From: Nonomuraea terrae
Lineage (GTDB): Bacteria > Actinomycetota > Actinomycetes > Streptosporangiales > Streptosporangiaceae
Reading direction: 5' to 3'
DNA length: 33,319 bases
Assembly (NCBI RefSeq): GCF_004348995.1
Contig: NZ_SMKQ01000084.1
Location: 1 to 33,319, forward strand
The notes under the pieces: model-generated
Seen by the model: the letters and a program-made list of their open reading frames with translations, nothing else
The model's database searches: none
What the model was told of the DNA's origin: nothing
In this document: piece by piece, positions 28,058 to 33,319 of the stretch
Position numbering within the stretch: the first letter of the stretch is position 1
Layout of the letters: the number at the start of each line of letters is the position of its first letter
Translations under genes and position numbers: made by a program

Positions 28058-29255
28058 ACTCTGTCCGTGCGGCTCGGGGGCCGTGCGGATGCGCGGTGTA
28101 GTCGCTGAGGGTGATGGCCGCGGCGGCGCGGTCGTTCATGCGCTTGATCAGGCTCTTGCCCGGCAGGTACGGGAGCAGGCGCATGGTCTGGTTGCGCCGC
28201 CAGATCTGTGACCTCGTCCGAGGGACGAGGAATTTGTCGGCTCCGCGCGCTTGGCGGTGGCAGATGGCGACATAGGGCCGTATCCGGTCCTCGTAGCGGG
28301 TGAACGCCGTCCGGTGGTCGCCGGCCATCGCCAGCTCGCCCGCCAGGACGTACGCGGCGATCAGCGCCAGCCCGGTGCCCATGCCGCCCGGGCCGGGGGC
28401 GTACCCGGCGTCGCCCAGCAGGACCACCCGGCCCGCCGAGTAACGCGGCAGGACGACCTGGGCGGCGGGGGAGAAGAAGAAGTCCTCCGCCGTGCGCATC
28501 GCCTCCAGCAGGCGCGGGATCTCCCAGCCGAGGCCGTCGAAGGCCGCCGCGATGATCTCCTGATGCTGCGAGCGGTCGTCGTGGTCGTAGGCCAGCGGGG
28601 GTGAGGCGAAGTCGAGCGCGGCCCGGGTCTGGCCGGAGGCGCTCGTGATCATGGCGCATCTGCCGGGGACGCTGAACATGAGGCCCTCGTGGTCGAGTCC
28701 GTAGGTGTCGGGGACCGAGAAGACGGCGCCGTACATTCCCAGGTGGCGGATGGGGGACGGGGTGGCGAAGGCCGGCTCGCGCACCCGGGATCGCACGCCG
28801 TCGGCGCCCACGACGAGGTCGAACGTGCGGGGCGCGGACCGCTCGAAGGTGACGTGGACGCCGCCGGGTGTCTCGGTCAGCGAGGTCACGGAGTCGTCGA
28901 AGACGTACTCGGCGTCGGCGGCGGCCTCGTGCAGGATGCGGCTCAGGGTGCCGCGCAGGATCTCGATCTCGCCGCTGAACGCCTCGGAGGGCAGCTTCGC
29001 CAGGTGCCTGCCCGTGTCGCCGACGATCGTGATGTCGCCCATGCGGGTCTGCGAGCGGCGTACGGCGTCGAGGATGCCCATGCGGGCGAGCACCCGCAGT
29101 TGCGGCGCGCCGCGGAAGTCGACGGCCTGACCGCCGGGGCGCAGGCCCGGCGCCCGCTCCACGACGGTGGGGTGGCTGCCGTGGCGCGCCAGCCAGTGGG
29201 CGAGCGCGGGCCCCGCGATGCCCCCGCCGGAGATCAGCACCTTGAGACCACGCAT
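28053..29255 (-). CDS. FAD-dependent monooxygenase (class A flavoprotein)
   Basis: A 400-aa single-component flavin hydroxylase of the p-hydroxybenzoate hydroxylase/TetX type. The N-terminal Rossmann motif is GGGIAGPALAHWLARHG with the acidic VVERAPG after beta-2. The DG motif reads VVGADGVRSRVR (about residue 160) and the GD motif VVLLGDAGYAPGPGGMGTGLAL (about residues 283-304). There is no signal peptide or membrane helix, so it is cytosolic. The substrate is unknown; relatives act on aromatic or polyketide compounds and some inactivate antibiotics. ATG at 29255 has GAGGAG (29263-29268) 7 nt upstream. It is divergent from a GntR-TetR regulator that probably controls it, and has its own consensus-like promoter. 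Confidence 0.9.
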   Translation of the reverse strand: MRGLKVLISGGGIAGPALAHWLARHGSHPTVVERAPGLRPGGQAVDFRGAPQLRVLARMGILDAVRRSQTRMGDITIVGDTGRHLAKLPSEAFSGEIEILRGTLSRILHEAAADAEYVFDDSVTSLTETPGGVHVTFERSAPRTFDLVVGADGVRSRVREPAFATPSPIRHLGMYGAVFSVPDTYGLDHEGLMFSVPGRCAMITSASGQTRAALDFASPPLAYDHDDRSQHQEIIAAAFDGLGWEIPRLLEAMRTAEDFFFSPAAQVVLPRYSAGRVVLLGDAGYAPGPGGMGTGLALIAAYVLAGELAMAGDHRTAFTRYEDRIRPYVAICHRQARGADKFLVPRTRSQIWRRNQTMRLLPYLPGKSLIKRMNDRAAAAITLSDYTAHPHGPRAARTEF

Positions 29256-29292
29256 CGCACGGCTCCTCGCTCTTCGTTTACGGTGTACGCGG

Positions 29293-29321
29293 ACTGTAGG
29301 ACGAGGGTGTTGACGAGGCAA
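29293..29321 (-). promoter_or_regulatory. Promoter of the FAD monooxygenase gene
   Basis: On the minus strand TTGCCT (29321-29316) and TACAGT (29298-29293) are separated by exactly 17 nt, a good match to the principal sigma consensus. Transcription would start near 29286 and give a leader of about 30 nt that includes the ribosome-binding site. This is the best -35/-10 pair in the window. Confidence 0.75.
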
Positions 29322-29327
29322 TATGTA

Positions 29328-29392
29328 CTAGTGCTGCGCCTTGTGGTCAGCTGGAGTGACGAGCCGAGGCGCTTCTGGTGCACTAGAGCACC
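29328..29392. promoter_or_regulatory. Putative operators in the monooxygenase-regulator interval
   Basis: CTAGTGC (29328-29334) and GCACTAG (29380-29386) form a widely spaced inverted repeat. The right-hand one is part of a compact palindrome GGTGC-ACTAGA-GCACC (29377-29392). The left copy abuts the monooxygenase -35; the right copy lies directly before the regulator's ribosome-binding site. This fits autoregulation plus control of the divergent gene by a dimeric regulator. Confidence 0.5.
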
Positions 29393-29407
29393 GGAGAAGG
29401 AGGCCGG

Positions 29408-30325
29408 GTGACGCGAGACGAGGCGCCGTACCTGCGGATCGCTGAGGAGTTGCGGCGGAGGATCACCTCGGGGGAGCTGGCGGCCGGGGACAGGCTGCCC
29501 TCCACCCGGCAGATCATCCGTGAATGGGGGGTGGCGATGGCCACCGCCAGCAAGGTGCTGGGCAGGTTGCAGGAGGAGGGGCTCGCGCGCGCCGTGCCCG
29601 GCGTGGGGACGGTCGTGGCCGGGCGCGAGGCGCCGGGGTCCCGCGCGCCGGAGCTGACCAGGCGGCGCATCGTCCGGACGGCCGTGGCGATCGCCGACGC
29701 GGAGGGGCTCGAGGCCGTCTCCATGCGCCGCGTCGCCGCCGAGCTCAGAGCCTCCGCCATGTCGCTGTACCGGTACGTGGCGGGCAAGGGCGAGCTCGTG
29801 CACCTGATGGCCGACGCCGTCTATGGGGAGGACCCACCGCAGGACCGGATCCCGCGCGGCTGGCGGCAGCAGCTGGAGACGGGGATGCGCCGGCTGTGGG
29901 GGATCTACCGGCGCCATCCCTGGCTCGCTCACGCGGTCTCGCTGACCCGGCCCGAGTTCGTCCGCAACGGGATGGCTCACACCGACCGGCTCCTGCGCGC
30001 CGTGGACGGTCTGGGCCTGGACCCGAACACGATGCTGCACGCCGTGGTGTCCCTCGTGAACTTCGCCCGCGGCACCGCCGTCAGCCTGGCGGCCGAGGAG
30101 CAGGCGCGTACGGAGACGGGCATCACCGACGACGAGTGGATCAGGGACAGGGAGTCGGAGCTGGCCGAGTTGTTCGTCTCGGGCGCCTTCCCCACCCTGG
30201 CCAAGGTCGTGGGGCGGCCCGGGCTGGACATGGACCTGGACTCCATCTTCGCGTTCGGCCTGCGCCGGCAGCTCGACGGCCTGGCCGTTCTGGTGGCCAG
30301 GGCGCGGGACGGGCGGCGCGATTAG
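29408..30325 (+). CDS. GntR-TetR hybrid transcriptional regulator
   Basis: A 305-aa protein with two DNA-binding domains. Residues about 5-72 are a GntR winged helix (YLRIAEELRRRITSGELAAGDRLPSTRQ, then TASKVLGRLQEEGLARAVPGVGTVV; given as two segments). Residues about 86-133 are a TetR helix-turn-helix (RIVRTAVAIADAEGLEAVSM followed by RRVAAELRASAMSLYRYVAGK). Residues about 140-300 are a TetR_C-type ligand domain. Such hybrids occur in actinomycetes and usually repress nearby efflux or oxidoreductase genes. GTG at 29408 follows AAGGAGG at 4 nt, slightly close. It is divergent from the FAD monooxygenase with 152 nt between starts and is its probable regulator. Confidence 0.9.
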   Translation: MTRDEAPYLRIAEELRRRITSGELAAGDRLPSTRQIIREWGVAMATASKVLGRLQEEGLARAVPGVGTVVAGREAPGSRAPELTRRRIVRTAVAIADAEGLEAVSMRRVAAELRASAMSLYRYVAGKGELVHLMADAVYGEDPPQDRIPRGWRQQLETGMRRLWGIYRRHPWLAHAVSLTRPEFVRNGMAHTDRLLRAVDGLGLDPNTMLHAVVSLVNFARGTAVSLAAEEQARTETGITDDEWIRDRESELAELFVSGAFPTLAKVVGRPGLDMDLDSIFAFGLRRQLDGLAVLVARARDGRRD

Positions 30326-30352
30326 GCGTATGAGGCCGGATGGCTATATGCT
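30322..30352 (+). promoter_or_regulatory. Probable promoter of tRNA-Ala
   Basis: TTAGGC (30322-30327) lies 17 nt before TATATG (30345-30350); the overlapping TATGCT is an alternative -10. This would start transcription near 30357, about 35 nt before the tRNA. The -35 overlaps the stop codon of the regulator gene. Confidence 0.5.
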
Positions 30353-30391
30353 CTCCGAGCGCCGCAACGGGTGTACTCGAAGCGGTGACCA

Positions 30392-30464
30392 GGGGCTATG
30401 GCGCAGTTGGTAGCGCGCCTCCATGGCATGGAGGAGGTCTGGGGTTCGAATCCCCATAGCTCCA
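30392..30464 (+). tRNA. tRNA-Ala (anticodon GGC)
   Basis: A 73-nt cloverleaf. The acceptor GGGGCTA (30392-30398) pairs with TAGCTCC (30457-30463), one G-U. The D arm GCGC..AGTTGGTA..GCGC, the anticodon arm CCTCC-ATGGCAT-GGAGG with anticodon GGC, and the T arm GGGG-TTCGAAT-CCCC are all present. The discriminator is A at 30464. CCA is not encoded (the next bases are CCT). It reads GCC/GCU alanine codons, the main ones in a high-GC genome. It stands alone, not in a tRNA cluster. Confidence 0.97.
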
Positions 30465-30789
30465 CCTGGTTTTTCTCCGCCGTCTCAGGCGGTCGTACGA
30501 CGAGTGCGTCGCAGGGATCATCGCTTCTGCGGCGAAGCCCGGTTCCTCCGGAGAGGGCGACGCCGCCCCCGGGCCCGTTCGTGCCCGCCTCCCGGCCGGC
30601 GATGGTGGCGGGCCGGAATCTGGAGACGGCGAACTCGGCCGTGGGATTCGGCACCGACTGCGCCGAGGCGCTCGGCCGGCCGCCGCGTCGCTGCCTTTCA
30701 TCGATGTTCGCGAGGTGCTGCCGGTCGCCGCGGCGCGGTATCTCGCTCGGGTTCTGCGCGGTCGCCGTCGCGTTCACCGGCGGCCGCGG
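30465..30789. other. Intergenic region after tRNA-Ala, no gene recognised
   Basis: No frame gives a recognisable protein or steady codon bias. Short Arg/Pro-rich frames on both strands look random. A T-rich TTTTT run at 30471-30475, right after the tRNA, could help end its transcript, although no good stem precedes it other than the tRNA itself. The right part may be the decayed upstream portion of the remnant that follows. Confidence 0.5.
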
Positions 30790-31030
30790 TCTCCGACGTC
30801 GGCGGCGGCCTGTTGCTCGACGCCATCGGACGCGCAGGGCGAGGTCTCCCGGTCGCGACCGGTCTTCCCCTATCCGCTGATGGCCGCCTCTGACGGCACC
30901 GGCAGCATCGACCAGGCGGCCAACTTCGTGCCCGCGCCGCCGCGGCGTCCGTCGCAGGACGTCATCCCGTGGATCGGCGGTCACCTGCACGAGCTGCGCG
31001 GACCGGTGGCGCGCTGGAGGAGTCGGTATG
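30790..31030 (+). pseudogene. Probable decayed 3' end of a tannase/feruloyl-esterase-family gene
   Basis: One plus-strand frame (about 30848-31026) has high third-position GC and reads SRSRPVFPYPLMAASDGTGS followed by IDQAANFVP. This resembles the conserved C-terminus of tannase/feruloyl esterase family proteins (pattern RPxxPYPxxAxYxGxGxxxDAANF). Upstream in another frame LLLDAIGRAGRGLP recalls the preceding helix and WVERGxAP turn of that family, implying a frameshift. No start codon, catalytic domain or nucleophile elbow is present. The family call comes from memory of the motif and is unconfirmed. Confidence 0.4.
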
Positions 31031-31036
31031 CATGCG

Positions 31037-31069
31037 AAAGGCCGGGCTGCTCGGATGAGCCCGGCCTTT
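31037..31069. terminator. Bidirectional terminator hairpin downstream of the SPW gene
   Basis: AAAGGCCGGGCT (31037-31048) and AGCCCGGCCTTT (31058-31069) form a perfect 12-bp stem with a 9-nt loop. The AAA/TTT ends make a short T run on both strands. It lies 11 nt after the minus-strand SPW stop codon and would also stop plus-strand read-through. Confidence 0.85.
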
Positions 31070-31080
31070 GTGGCGATGCG

Positions 31081-31434
31081 TCAGTGCTGGATCACCTGAC
31101 GGTGCGCCGCCTTGCTGGCGGGGACCGCCGTCAGGCTGAGGATCACCGTGATGACGCCGACGACCCAGGACGTCCACGACGCACCCATGCTCTGGGTGTA
31201 CGTGATGACCCAGGGAGCGACGAACAGCAGGACGCCCCAGAGGGCGTTGAGCCATTCCGTGGCGACCACTCCCGGGTTCGCGAGCGACACCAGAGAGGTG
31301 ACCGCGGTGAGGACACCCAGCACGATCAGTGAGGGCGCGGCGCCCGACGCGCCGTTGACCCAGATCGGGGAGAGTGCCGCGTAGATACCGGCGACCAGGG
31401 TGACCCAGTCCTGCCAGCGTGACCATGCCTTCAT
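31081..31434 (-). CDS. SPW repeat membrane protein
   Basis: A 117-aa membrane protein with four hydrophobic helices arranged as two similar halves, each with a Trp-rich start and a (S/A)P(I)W motif: WQDWVTLVAGIYAALSPIWV in the first half and NALWGVLLFVAPWVI in the second. This fits the SPW repeat family (PF03779), small bacterial membrane proteins of unknown function. ATG at 31434 has GGAGG about 6 nt upstream. It is a single-gene unit, with a strong terminator after it and a 200-nt upstream region holding repeated sequence elements. Confidence 0.88.
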   Translation of the reverse strand: MKAWSRWQDWVTLVAGIYAALSPIWVNGASGAAPSLIVLGVLTAVTSLVSLANPGVVATEWLNALWGVLLFVAPWVITYTQSMGASWTSWVVGVITVILSLTAVPASKAAHRQVIQH

Positions 31435-31489
31435 GAGAACCTCCGCCGATGGCGTTTGCGAGGCTGGCCTGTTTGGTCAGTCGTAAACC

Positions 31490-31559
31490 GCACAACTTCC
31501 GGAGATGAGATGCGATTCCACTGCGACATGTGACATTGCGCACAATTTCCGGAAGTTGT
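31490..31559. promoter_or_regulatory. Duplicated 14-bp element upstream of the SPW gene
   Basis: GCACAAYTTCCGGA occurs at 31490-31503 and 31540-31553, exactly 50 bp apart. The second copy is part of an 18-bp near-perfect palindrome, ACAATTTCC-GGAAGTTGT (31542-31559). The elements lie 56-125 bp upstream of the SPW start and are probably binding sites for a dimeric regulator; none is encoded beside it except possibly the WYL protein, whose own operator looks different. Confidence 0.5.
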
Positions 31560-31638
31560 CTTCCTCAATTACGACATATCCAAAGAGATGGCCTCGCCGC
31601 CCGCGTGAAGGAAGATTTCTCGCCAAGACTTCTTGGGG

Positions 31639-32613
31639 CTACCCGCGGTAGCGATCGGCCAGTTCGTACGCCGTCTCGGCCAGGCGATCGCGCAGGGCCG
31701 CGGGTGAGAGGACCTCGGCGTCCGTGCCCAGCCGGAGGAACTCGCCGGTCGCGTGCTCGATCGACTCGATCGGCACCGTGACGCGGGTCCAGCCGTCCTC
31801 GTCCGGGGGCTGCGCGCTCGCCCGTGCCGCCGTCACCACCCCGGGCGTCATGAGGTCGGGCAGCCGTTCCAGGCCGCGCGGCGACAGCCTCACCACGGCC
31901 TCGCCCCAGCGCAACCTGGCCTCGAACTCGACCAGGTAGCCCCGCCAGTACTCCGCCAGGTCGAACCCGTCCGGGCGGACGAACCTCTCCGGGAGCCGGT
32001 GCAGGCCGAGGATCTGCGACACCCGGTAGGTGCGGACGTCGCCGTCCGTCCGCGCGACCACGTACCACTGCCCGGCCTTGACGACGAGCCCGTAGGGCTC
32101 CAGCCGCCGCTCCACCTCCTGCGGCGCCTTCCACCGGCGGTATCTGACCTGGATGCGGCGTTCGTTCCACACGGCGTCGGCCACGGCGGGCAGGAAGGTC
32201 AGCGGGTCCTGGTCGCGATACCACGTGGGCGCGTCCAGGTGGAACCGCTCACGGATGCGGCTCGCGCGGTCGCGCAGCTCGACCGGGAGCGCGGCCATCA
32301 GCTTGAGCTGCGCCGCCGTCACCACCGCGCCGAGGCCCAGCTCGGCCGCCGGGCCGGGCAGCCCTGCCAGGAACAGGGACTCGGCCTCCTCGGTCGTCAG
32401 GCCCGTGAGCCTGGTGCGGTAGCCGTCGAGGAGCTGGTATCCGCCCTTGGGGCCCGCGTCGCCGTACAGGGGGATGCCGGCGGTGTGCAGGGACTCGACG
32501 TCGCGGTAGATCGTGCGTACGGAGACCTCCAGGCGCTCGGCCAGATCCTGCGCCGTCATCCGGCCGCGCGTCTGCAGCAACAGCAGGATCGAGACGAGGC
32601 GGGAGGCGCGCAT
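31639..32613 (-). CDS. WYL-domain transcriptional regulator (DeoR/HTH_11 type)
   Basis: A 324-aa regulator. The N-terminal winged helix (about 1-60, MRASRLVSILLLLQTRGRMT then DLAERLEVSVRTIYRDVESL) is typical of this family. The WYL domain spans about 135-215, with YRRWKAP and YGLVVKAGQWYVVARTD, and a WCX-type C-terminal region runs to about 315. WYL domains sense nucleic acids or small ligands. The ATG at 32613 is supported by a -10 element 7 nt upstream that lies inside a 21-bp inverted repeat; an open frame continuing upstream is antisense to the neighbouring gene and was rejected. It is divergent from the DUF1579-like gene, the probable target. Related proteins commonly pair with small antibiotic-binding or DUF1579-like genes. 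Confidence 0.93.
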   Translation of the reverse strand: MRASRLVSILLLLQTRGRMTAQDLAERLEVSVRTIYRDVESLHTAGIPLYGDAGPKGGYQLLDGYRTRLTGLTTEEAESLFLAGLPGPAAELGLGAVVTAAQLKLMAALPVELRDRASRIRERFHLDAPTWYRDQDPLTFLPAVADAVWNERRIQVRYRRWKAPQEVERRLEPYGLVVKAGQWYVVARTDGDVRTYRVSQILGLHRLPERFVRPDGFDLAEYWRGYLVEFEARLRWGEAVVRLSPRGLERLPDLMTPGVVTAARASAQPPDEDGWTRVTVPIESIEHATGEFLRLGTDAEVLSPAALRDRLAETAYELADRYRG

Positions 32614-32615
32614 AT

Positions 32616-32636
32616 CACTGACACTACATGTCAGTG
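32616..32636. promoter_or_regulatory. 21-bp inverted repeat, putative WYL regulator operator
   Basis: CACTGACA (32616-32623) and TGTCAGTG (32629-32636) are perfect 8-bp arms around CTACA. It starts 3 bp from the regulator's ATG, covers that gene's -10 and falls at the -35 position of the divergent gene. Bound regulator would block its own promoter and block or activate the other. Confidence 0.75.
32621..32626 (-). promoter_or_regulatory. -10 element for leaderless WYL regulator gene
   Basis: Minus-strand TAGTGT ends 7 nt before the ATG whose first base is 32613. It is embedded in the inverted repeat, so autoregulation is likely. Confidence 0.6.
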
Positions 32637-32645
32637 ACCCGGGCG

Positions 32646-32651
32646 TAGGTT
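32646..32651 (+). promoter_or_regulatory. -10 element for leaderless DUF1579-like gene
   Basis: TAGGTT ends exactly 7 nt before the ATG at 32659, with no Shine-Dalgarno between. The 21-bp operator ends 9 bp upstream of it, covering the -35 region. Confidence 0.65.
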
Positions 32652-32658
32652 CGCCCGC

Positions 32659-33111
32659 ATGAACGACTTCGACTTTCTCGCAGGCCACTGGAACGTCATC
32701 AACCGACGGCTGGTGAAGCCGCTCTCCGGGAGCGCGGAATGGGACGAGTTCCCGGGACGATCGGTCGCCACCCGGCATTTCGGCGGCGCGGCCAGCTTCG
32801 ATGAGATCGAGTTCCCGACCAAGGGATTCAGCGGCCTGACCGTGCGCGTGTACGACGCCGTGGCGCGGGCGTGGTCCCTCTACTGGGCCGGCAGCGCTCA
32901 GGGCGCGCTCGACACCTCCCCGATGGTGGGCGCGTTCGACGGGAACCGGGGTGAGTTCTACGGCGAGGAGACCTGCGACGGCAGGCTGGTGCGGTGCCGC
33001 TTCGTCTGGACGGTCGCCGACGACGGCACCGCGCGCTGGGAGCAGGCGTTCTCGCCCGACGACGGGCGTACCTGGGAGACGAACTGGACGATGGACTTCA
33101 CGCGAGCCTGA
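32659..33111 (+). CDS. DUF1579-like hypothetical protein
   Basis: A 150-aa soluble protein beginning MNDFDFLAGHWNVINRRL. The FDFLxGxW start, an early RxFGGAA segment and a late WEQAFSPDDGRTWETNW motif match a family of small beta-barrel (lipocalin-like) proteins often labelled DUF1579 or hypothetical. No catalytic residues can be named; a ligand-binding barrel is the best guess. The start is supported by the -10 seven bases upstream. It is divergent from the WYL regulator and shares its operator region, so it is the likely target gene. Its last 14 bases overlap the end of the minus-strand gene that follows. Confidence 0.85.
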   Translation: MNDFDFLAGHWNVINRRLVKPLSGSAEWDEFPGRSVATRHFGGAASFDEIEFPTKGFSGLTVRVYDAVARAWSLYWAGSAQGALDTSPMVGAFDGNRGEFYGEETCDGRLVRCRFVWTVADDGTARWEQAFSPDDGRTWETNWTMDFTRA

Positions 33112-33319
33112 CGGGCTGCGGCTGATAGGCGTGCGCACGGGCGTCGGCGCTGTTCGCCCAGAGGATCACGGCCACGGCCGCCGCGGCGAGGAGCAGGACG
33201 GAGCCACCGGTGACGATCACCCACCACCAGGCCGATCTAGGAGGCTTCATCTCGTAGTGCGATACGTCGGGCAGCATGTCCGGGGTGTACGGCAGTCGCT
33301 GGGTGGCGGGGTGCTCCGG
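33098..33319 (-). CDS. Small single-pass membrane protein, partial at the window edge
   Basis: A minus-strand frame of 73 codons plus TGA stop, running off the right edge. It reads a polar stretch ending LPYTPDMLPDVSHYEMKPPR, then a transmembrane helix beginning WWWVIVTGGSVLLLAAAA, then a short tail ending QPQPVRLA. Codon bias is good. An internal ATG (first base 33277) would give a complete 59-aa protein, but no ribosome-binding site precedes it, so the gene probably continues outside the window. Function unknown. It converges on and overlaps the DUF1579-like gene by 14 bp. Confidence 0.6.
   Translation of the reverse strand, partial: PEHPATQRLPYTPDMLPDVSHYEMKPPRSAWWWVIVTGGSVLLLAAAAVAVILWANSADARAHAYQPQPVRLA

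Noticed and set aside
30322..30990. Minus-strand frame across tRNA-Ala reading WGFEPQTSSMPWRRATNC
   Set aside because: This is the well-known false protein made by translating a tRNA backwards; the tRNA cloverleaf is perfect.

Overview
The window is chromosomal DNA of a high-GC actinomycete. High third-position GC, GTG and TTG starts, the rRNA tail, the FolC-DUF4233-Ndk order and the rplU-rpmA-obg cluster all fit. The neighbourhood (mre cluster, B12-binding radical SAM pair, long RNase E/G, many repressor-controlled accessory genes) resembles Streptosporangiales such as Nonomuraea. That genus-level guess is an impression, not a search result.

Layout. 1-433: the 3' end of a 23S rRNA gene, a 5S rRNA gene and a strong terminator. 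434-1422: a 1-kb G/T-rich stretch with no convincing gene but with further terminator-like hairpins. 1435-5246: folC, a DUF4233 membrane protein, a large multi-pass membrane protein and ndk, closed by a strong terminator. 5571-11211: the elongation cluster mreB-mreC-mreD-PBP2-rodA, with mostly overlapping stop/start codons. 11308-17416: a B12-binding radical SAM protein, its DUF2344 partner and RNase E/G with a roughly 550-residue disordered N-terminus. 17472-19757: a structured leader, rplU, rpmA, a terminator and obg. 19761-20531: an antisense SDR gene with a 32-bp operator. 20608-23018: proB and proA. 23069-25091: a 58-aa membrane protein and a Ser/Thr kinase. 25203-26225: an antisense M48 peptidase. 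26322-28049: nadD-rsfS-histidine phosphatase.

From about 28 kb the content becomes accessory. It holds a class A FAD monooxygenase with a divergent GntR-TetR double-HTH regulator, tRNA-Ala(GGC), a probable decayed esterase remnant, an SPW-repeat membrane protein, a WYL regulator diverging from a DUF1579-like gene, and the end of a small membrane protein.

The core genes combine cell-wall elongation (Mre/PBP2/RodA), translation and ribosome assembly (L21, L27, Obg, RsfS), RNA decay (RNase E/G), and folate, nucleotide, proline and NAD synthesis. Two regulatory themes stand out. First, many genes have a TANNNT hexamer 6-8 nt before the start codon, predicting leaderless mRNAs. Second, several accessory genes carry clear inverted-repeat operators. 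I found no CRISPR array, insertion sequence, prophage or biosynthetic cluster. The strongest candidates for something undescribed are the WYL operator that overlaps two leaderless promoters, the alternative hairpins in the rplU leader, and the kinase with a repeat-built basic linker.
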